From NCBI RefSeq assembly GCF_000282455.1, contig NZ_AKJG01000095.1, positions 1-64,000 of the forward strand: a DNA stretch of 64,000 nucleotides, in the 5' to 3' direction. Source of the DNA: Pseudomonas sp. GM74. GTDB taxonomy: Bacteria; Pseudomonadota; Gammaproteobacteria; Pseudomonadales; Pseudomonadaceae. Of the stretch, positions 61,621-64,000 are shown piece after piece; positions within the stretch are counted from its first letter, which is position 1, and each line of letters opens with the position of its first letter. A model generated the notes under the pieces. The model made no database searches. It worked only from the letters and a program-made list of their open reading frames with translations, and was not told where the DNA came from. A program made the position numbers and the translations under genes.

Positions 61621-62961
61621 TCAGGTCATCTGAATGATGGTCTGCATGATGGTGCTCTGGGTGGAAATGGTCTTGGCGTTCGCCTGGTAGTTGCTCTGCG
61701 CCTTGATCAGGTCGACCAGTTCGTTGGTCAGGTTGACGTTGGACTCTTCCAGGGAGTTGGAAACGATCGAACCCAGGGTGCCTGTCTCCGGCGCATCGTA
61801 GCCCGGAATACCCGAGGTGTAGGTTTCCTTCCAGCTGGACCCACCCACCGGCTGCAGACCTTGTTCGTTGGTGAAACTGGCCAACGAAATCTGGCCGATT
61901 GGCTTGGTCTGGTTGTTGCTGAAGTTGGCCAGCAGTACGCCGCTGCCATCGATGGTCAGGTTGGTGATCTGGCCAGTGGCATAACCGTTCTGCGATGGAA
62001 TCGAACGCGCGGTGTCGGCGTTGAACTGGGTGGTGTTGCCCATGGCAATGGTCAGGCCCGCCGGATCGGCTGCCGCGCCGTTGGCTGCCCAGACACCATT
62101 GGTGACGGTACCCGGCGTCCAGTTGCTGATTTTCAGGTCATTGCTGAAGGTCGATGTTGGCGGGGTCGTCGGCGGCGTCACTGGCGTGCTGACCGAAACC
62201 AGTTTGCCGGATGTATCAAACGTCATGGTCGAAGCAATTGGATCGACCGCCCCCGTGCCGGTAGGCGAGGAGCCGTCCGGGTTGCGGCCATCGATCAGAG
62301 TGTAGGTATCCCAAGTGTTCGGCCCGGTCTTGACCATGTATTGATCCATGGTGTGCTGGTTACCCTGAGTGTCGAAAATCGGGGTACTGAACTGCTTGGT
62401 GAAAGTTGCCTGTTTGGTCGGATCGAATTTGTTGGTGGCGACCGACTGGTCAATCACCACGGCCGTAGAGTTCAGGTTGATCGTCGACGAAACGGTGCTG
62501 GTGGATTTCGGCGCCAGATTGGAGGTGTCGATCCGCAGGTCGGTCAACACTCCGTTGAGGATCTTGCCATTGGAGTCCACACCATAACCCTGCAGACGGG
62601 CCGTACCGTCGCTGTTCGTCACGTAGCCATCCTTGTCGGTCTTGAACGTACCGGCACGGGTGTAGGTCAGCGAACCGTTGTTGCTCAGGACGAAGAAGCC
62701 ATTGCCCTGGATACCCATGTCGAGCACGTTGCCGGTGTTATTCACGTCACCCTGGCCGAACTGCTGGGAAATGTTGGCCAGGCGCACGCCGTTGCCGACG
62801 GTCTTGCTGCCGGTGCCCAGGCGAGTTGCCGAGTACACATCTTCGAATTCTGCACGGGACGATTTGAAACCGGTGGTCGCGACGTTGGCGATGTTGTTGC
62901 CGGTCACGTCCAGTTGTTTGTTGGATGCAAAGAGACCGCTAAGGCCGATATTAAAAGACAT
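61621..62961 (-). CDS. flgE: Flagellar hook protein FlgE
   Basis: A 446-aa hook subunit. The N-terminal NIGLSGLFASNKQLDVTGNN segment and GNGFFVLSNNG are typical of flagellar rod/hook proteins; the middle is a long Ser/Thr/Asn-rich variable region; the C-terminal helix has LIKAQSNYQANAKTIS for polymerisation. Secreted by the flagellar type III system without a cleaved signal. It follows flgD by 31 bp on the same strand and is probably the end of an operon segment, given the terminator. Confidence 0.96.
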   Translation of the reverse strand: MSFNIGLSGLFASNKQLDVTGNNIANVATTGFKSSRAEFEDVYSATRLGTGSKTVGNGVRLANISQQFGQGDVNNTGNVLDMGIQGNGFFVLSNNGSLTYTRAGTFKTDKDGYVTNSDGTARLQGYGVDSNGKILNGVLTDLRIDTSNLAPKSTSTVSSTINLNSTAVVIDQSVATNKFDPTKQATFTKQFSTPIFDTQGNQHTMDQYMVKTGPNTWDTYTLIDGRNPDGSSPTGTGAVDPIASTMTFDTSGKLVSVSTPVTPPTTPPTSTFSNDLKISNWTPGTVTNGVWAANGAAADPAGLTIAMGNTTQFNADTARSIPSQNGYATGQITNLTIDGSGVLLANFSNNQTKPIGQISLASFTNEQGLQPVGGSSWKETYTSGIPGYDAPETGTLGSIVSNSLEESNVNLTNELVDLIKAQSNYQANAKTISTQSTIMQTIIQMT

Positions 62962-62992
62962 AATCCACTCCTTTGTGCCGGGTTAGTCGGCC

Positions 62993-63715
62993 TTACATGC
63001 CAATGGTTTGTACTTTGGACAGAGCGACGGTGCCCAGCCCGGCCAGATTGAGCATCAACTCACCGCCAGTCTGGCTGATGGTCACGCTGTTGACGGTCGC
63101 TGGCAGATTGGTGATCAGCGCCACGGACTGCCCATCGATCGTGCTGGTAGCGCCGAAGGTGTAAGTGCCAGCCGCTACCGTTTCACCCGCGTCATTCTTG
63201 CCGTCCCAGATGAAACTGGCGTTGCCTGCCTTCTGAGCGCCCAGGTCGATGGTACGTACGGTCTTGCCGTTCGCATCAGTGATCTTCAGGGTGGCGGCGG
63301 CCACCGACGATGGCACCACTACCGTACCGCTGAGGCTCTTCGACGTGTCGACCACAGCCTTGTCACCGGGTGCAATGACTGAACGCCCCACCAGCGACGA
63401 AGCCTGCAAGGCCTGGGACGAGTTGTAGTTGCTGGCCAGCCCGCTCACGGTGTCGTTGAGCGTGGTGATGCCTTCCAGGCTGCTGAACTGCGCCAACTGG
63501 GCCACGAAAGCACCGTTGTCCTGCGGCTCCAGCGGGTTCTGATTTTTCAGCTGGGTCACCAGCAACTGAAGGAATGCATCCTTGCCCAGGGCTTTGTTGC
63601 CCGTGGCGCTGTTGGTGGCCGATGCAAGACCATCAGTCGTAGTGGTGGTCTTGATCGAGGAGTTGGCCAGGATGTCCTTGAGGCTCAAACCACTGGTGGA
63701 ATCGGTAACACTCAT
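62993..63715 (-). CDS. flgD: Flagellar hook assembly protein FlgD
   Basis: A 240-aa hook-capping scaffold. The N-terminal segment has the FlgD signature LGKDAFLQLLVTQLKNQNPLEP, split at DAFLQLL, and the C-terminal half contains the FlgD Ig-like/Tudor region with NASFIWDGKNDAG. The ATG at 63715 lies 15 bp after the flgC stop. It belongs to the flgBCDE order. Confidence 0.96.
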   Translation of the reverse strand: MSVTDSTSGLSLKDILANSSIKTTTTTDGLASATNSATGNKALGKDAFLQLLVTQLKNQNPLEPQDNGAFVAQLAQFSSLEGITTLNDTVSGLASNYNSSQALQASSLVGRSVIAPGDKAVVDTSKSLSGTVVVPSSVAAATLKITDANGKTVRTIDLGAQKAGNASFIWDGKNDAGETVAAGTYTFGATSTIDGQSVALITNLPATVNSVTISQTGGELMLNLAGLGTVALSKVQTIGM

Positions 63716-63730
63716 CTGAGTCGCCCCTTA

Positions 63731-64000
63731 TCACTGACCGAGGGTCAGGACCTTCTGCATCATGGTTTTGGCGGTGTTCATCATTTCGGCGTTGGTCTGG
63801 AACGAGCGGCTCGCGGAAATCATGTCGGCCATTTCCTCCACCACGTTGACGTTCGGGTAGTAGACGTAACCCTTGGCATCGGCTGCCGGATGGTTCGGCT
63901 CGTAGCGCGCTTCAAGATTGCTCTGGTCTTCGACCACACCCAGCACCTGCACGCCCTGACCGGCGGCGTCCTGGCTCTGGAATAGCGAATCGCTGCCGCT
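63731..64000 (-). CDS. flgC: Flagellar basal-body rod protein FlgC (truncated by the window)
   Basis: The C-terminal portion of FlgC, about 89 residues, running off the right end so the start is not seen. The visible part includes PNVNVVEEMADMISASRSFQ and MMNTAKTMMQKVLTLGQ, the conserved C-terminal coiled-coil and polymerisation helix of rod proteins. Its partners flgD and flgE follow. Confidence 0.94.
   Translation of the reverse strand, partial: SGSDSLFQSQDAAGQGVQVLGVVEDQSNLEARYEPNHPAADAKGYVYYPNVNVVEEMADMISASRSFQTNAEMMNTAKTMMQKVLTLGQ

Overview
The window is chromosomal DNA from a Pseudomonas of the fluorescens group. It is GC-rich and densely coding. It carries many copies of the REP/REPIN palindromes typical of that group (outer core GTGGGAGCGGGCTTGCTCGCG). 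Several blocks follow the gene order I recall from the P. aeruginosa chromosome: AMP-ligase/thioesterase/gpsA/fabAB, mazG-relA-rlmD-cysM...gacS-ldhA, oprH-phoP-phoQ, and nrdA with an RstAB-like pair. No phage, IS element, tRNA, rRNA or CRISPR array was seen.

Layout. 1-16.4 kb: a chemoreceptor, a MocR regulator, an SDR and a CurA-like reductase, pyrF, a two-component pair (6957-8779), a calcium-binding EF-hand protein, an AI-2E transporter, then a leftward run of a DUF4892 protein, a YfcG-like glutathione transferase, two alpha/beta hydrolases, a hotdog thioesterase and a long-chain acyl-CoA ligase. 16.5-25.5 kb: sixA, a DUF4389 protein and gpsA leftward; then rightward a coupled trio of TonB-dependent receptor, periplasmic binding protein and hybrid histidine kinase, followed by fabA-fabB. 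25.8-43.1 kb: two small proteins, a DUF2058 protein, the stress block mazG-relA-rlmD-cysM, a PD-(D/E)XK nuclease of the YhcG type, a PirRS-like two-component pair, gacS and ldhA, then a cluster with a META-domain lipoprotein, a TlpA-type lipoprotein, ArsC, WrbA and a DUF2069 protein. 43.2-50.5 kb: a Tag-like glycosylase, ttcA, a YIP1 protein, SprT, a CoA-transferase, dctA and an AraC regulator. 50.7-57.7 kb: phoQ, phoP and oprH leftward, a dienelactone hydrolase, a phosphopantetheinyl transferase, and an RstAB-like pair. 58.4-64 kb: nrdA, then flgE, flgD and the truncated flgC on the opposite strand.

The strongest non-coding signals are regulatory. Upstream of oprH are four CTGAAC hexamers at an exact 11-bp period, which read as a doubled PhoP box. 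Upstream of nrdA are two DnaA-box-like 9-mers, a sigma70-type promoter and two NrdR-like 16-mers with 31-bp start-to-start spacing, followed by a long structured leader. Upstream of dctA is a clean -24/-12 sigma54 promoter with two 14-bp dyads behind it. A 13-bp perfect hairpin separates oprH from phoP.

The window is rich in signalling: six histidine-kinase systems lie in 64 kb (6957-8779, 21648-23549, PirRS-like, GacS, PhoPQ and RstAB-like). The least explained unit is the receptor/binding-protein/hybrid-kinase trio at 18.6-23.5 kb. The clearest local change of content is the YhcG-type nuclease between pirS and cysM, where P. aeruginosa carries the siderophore receptor gene pirA.
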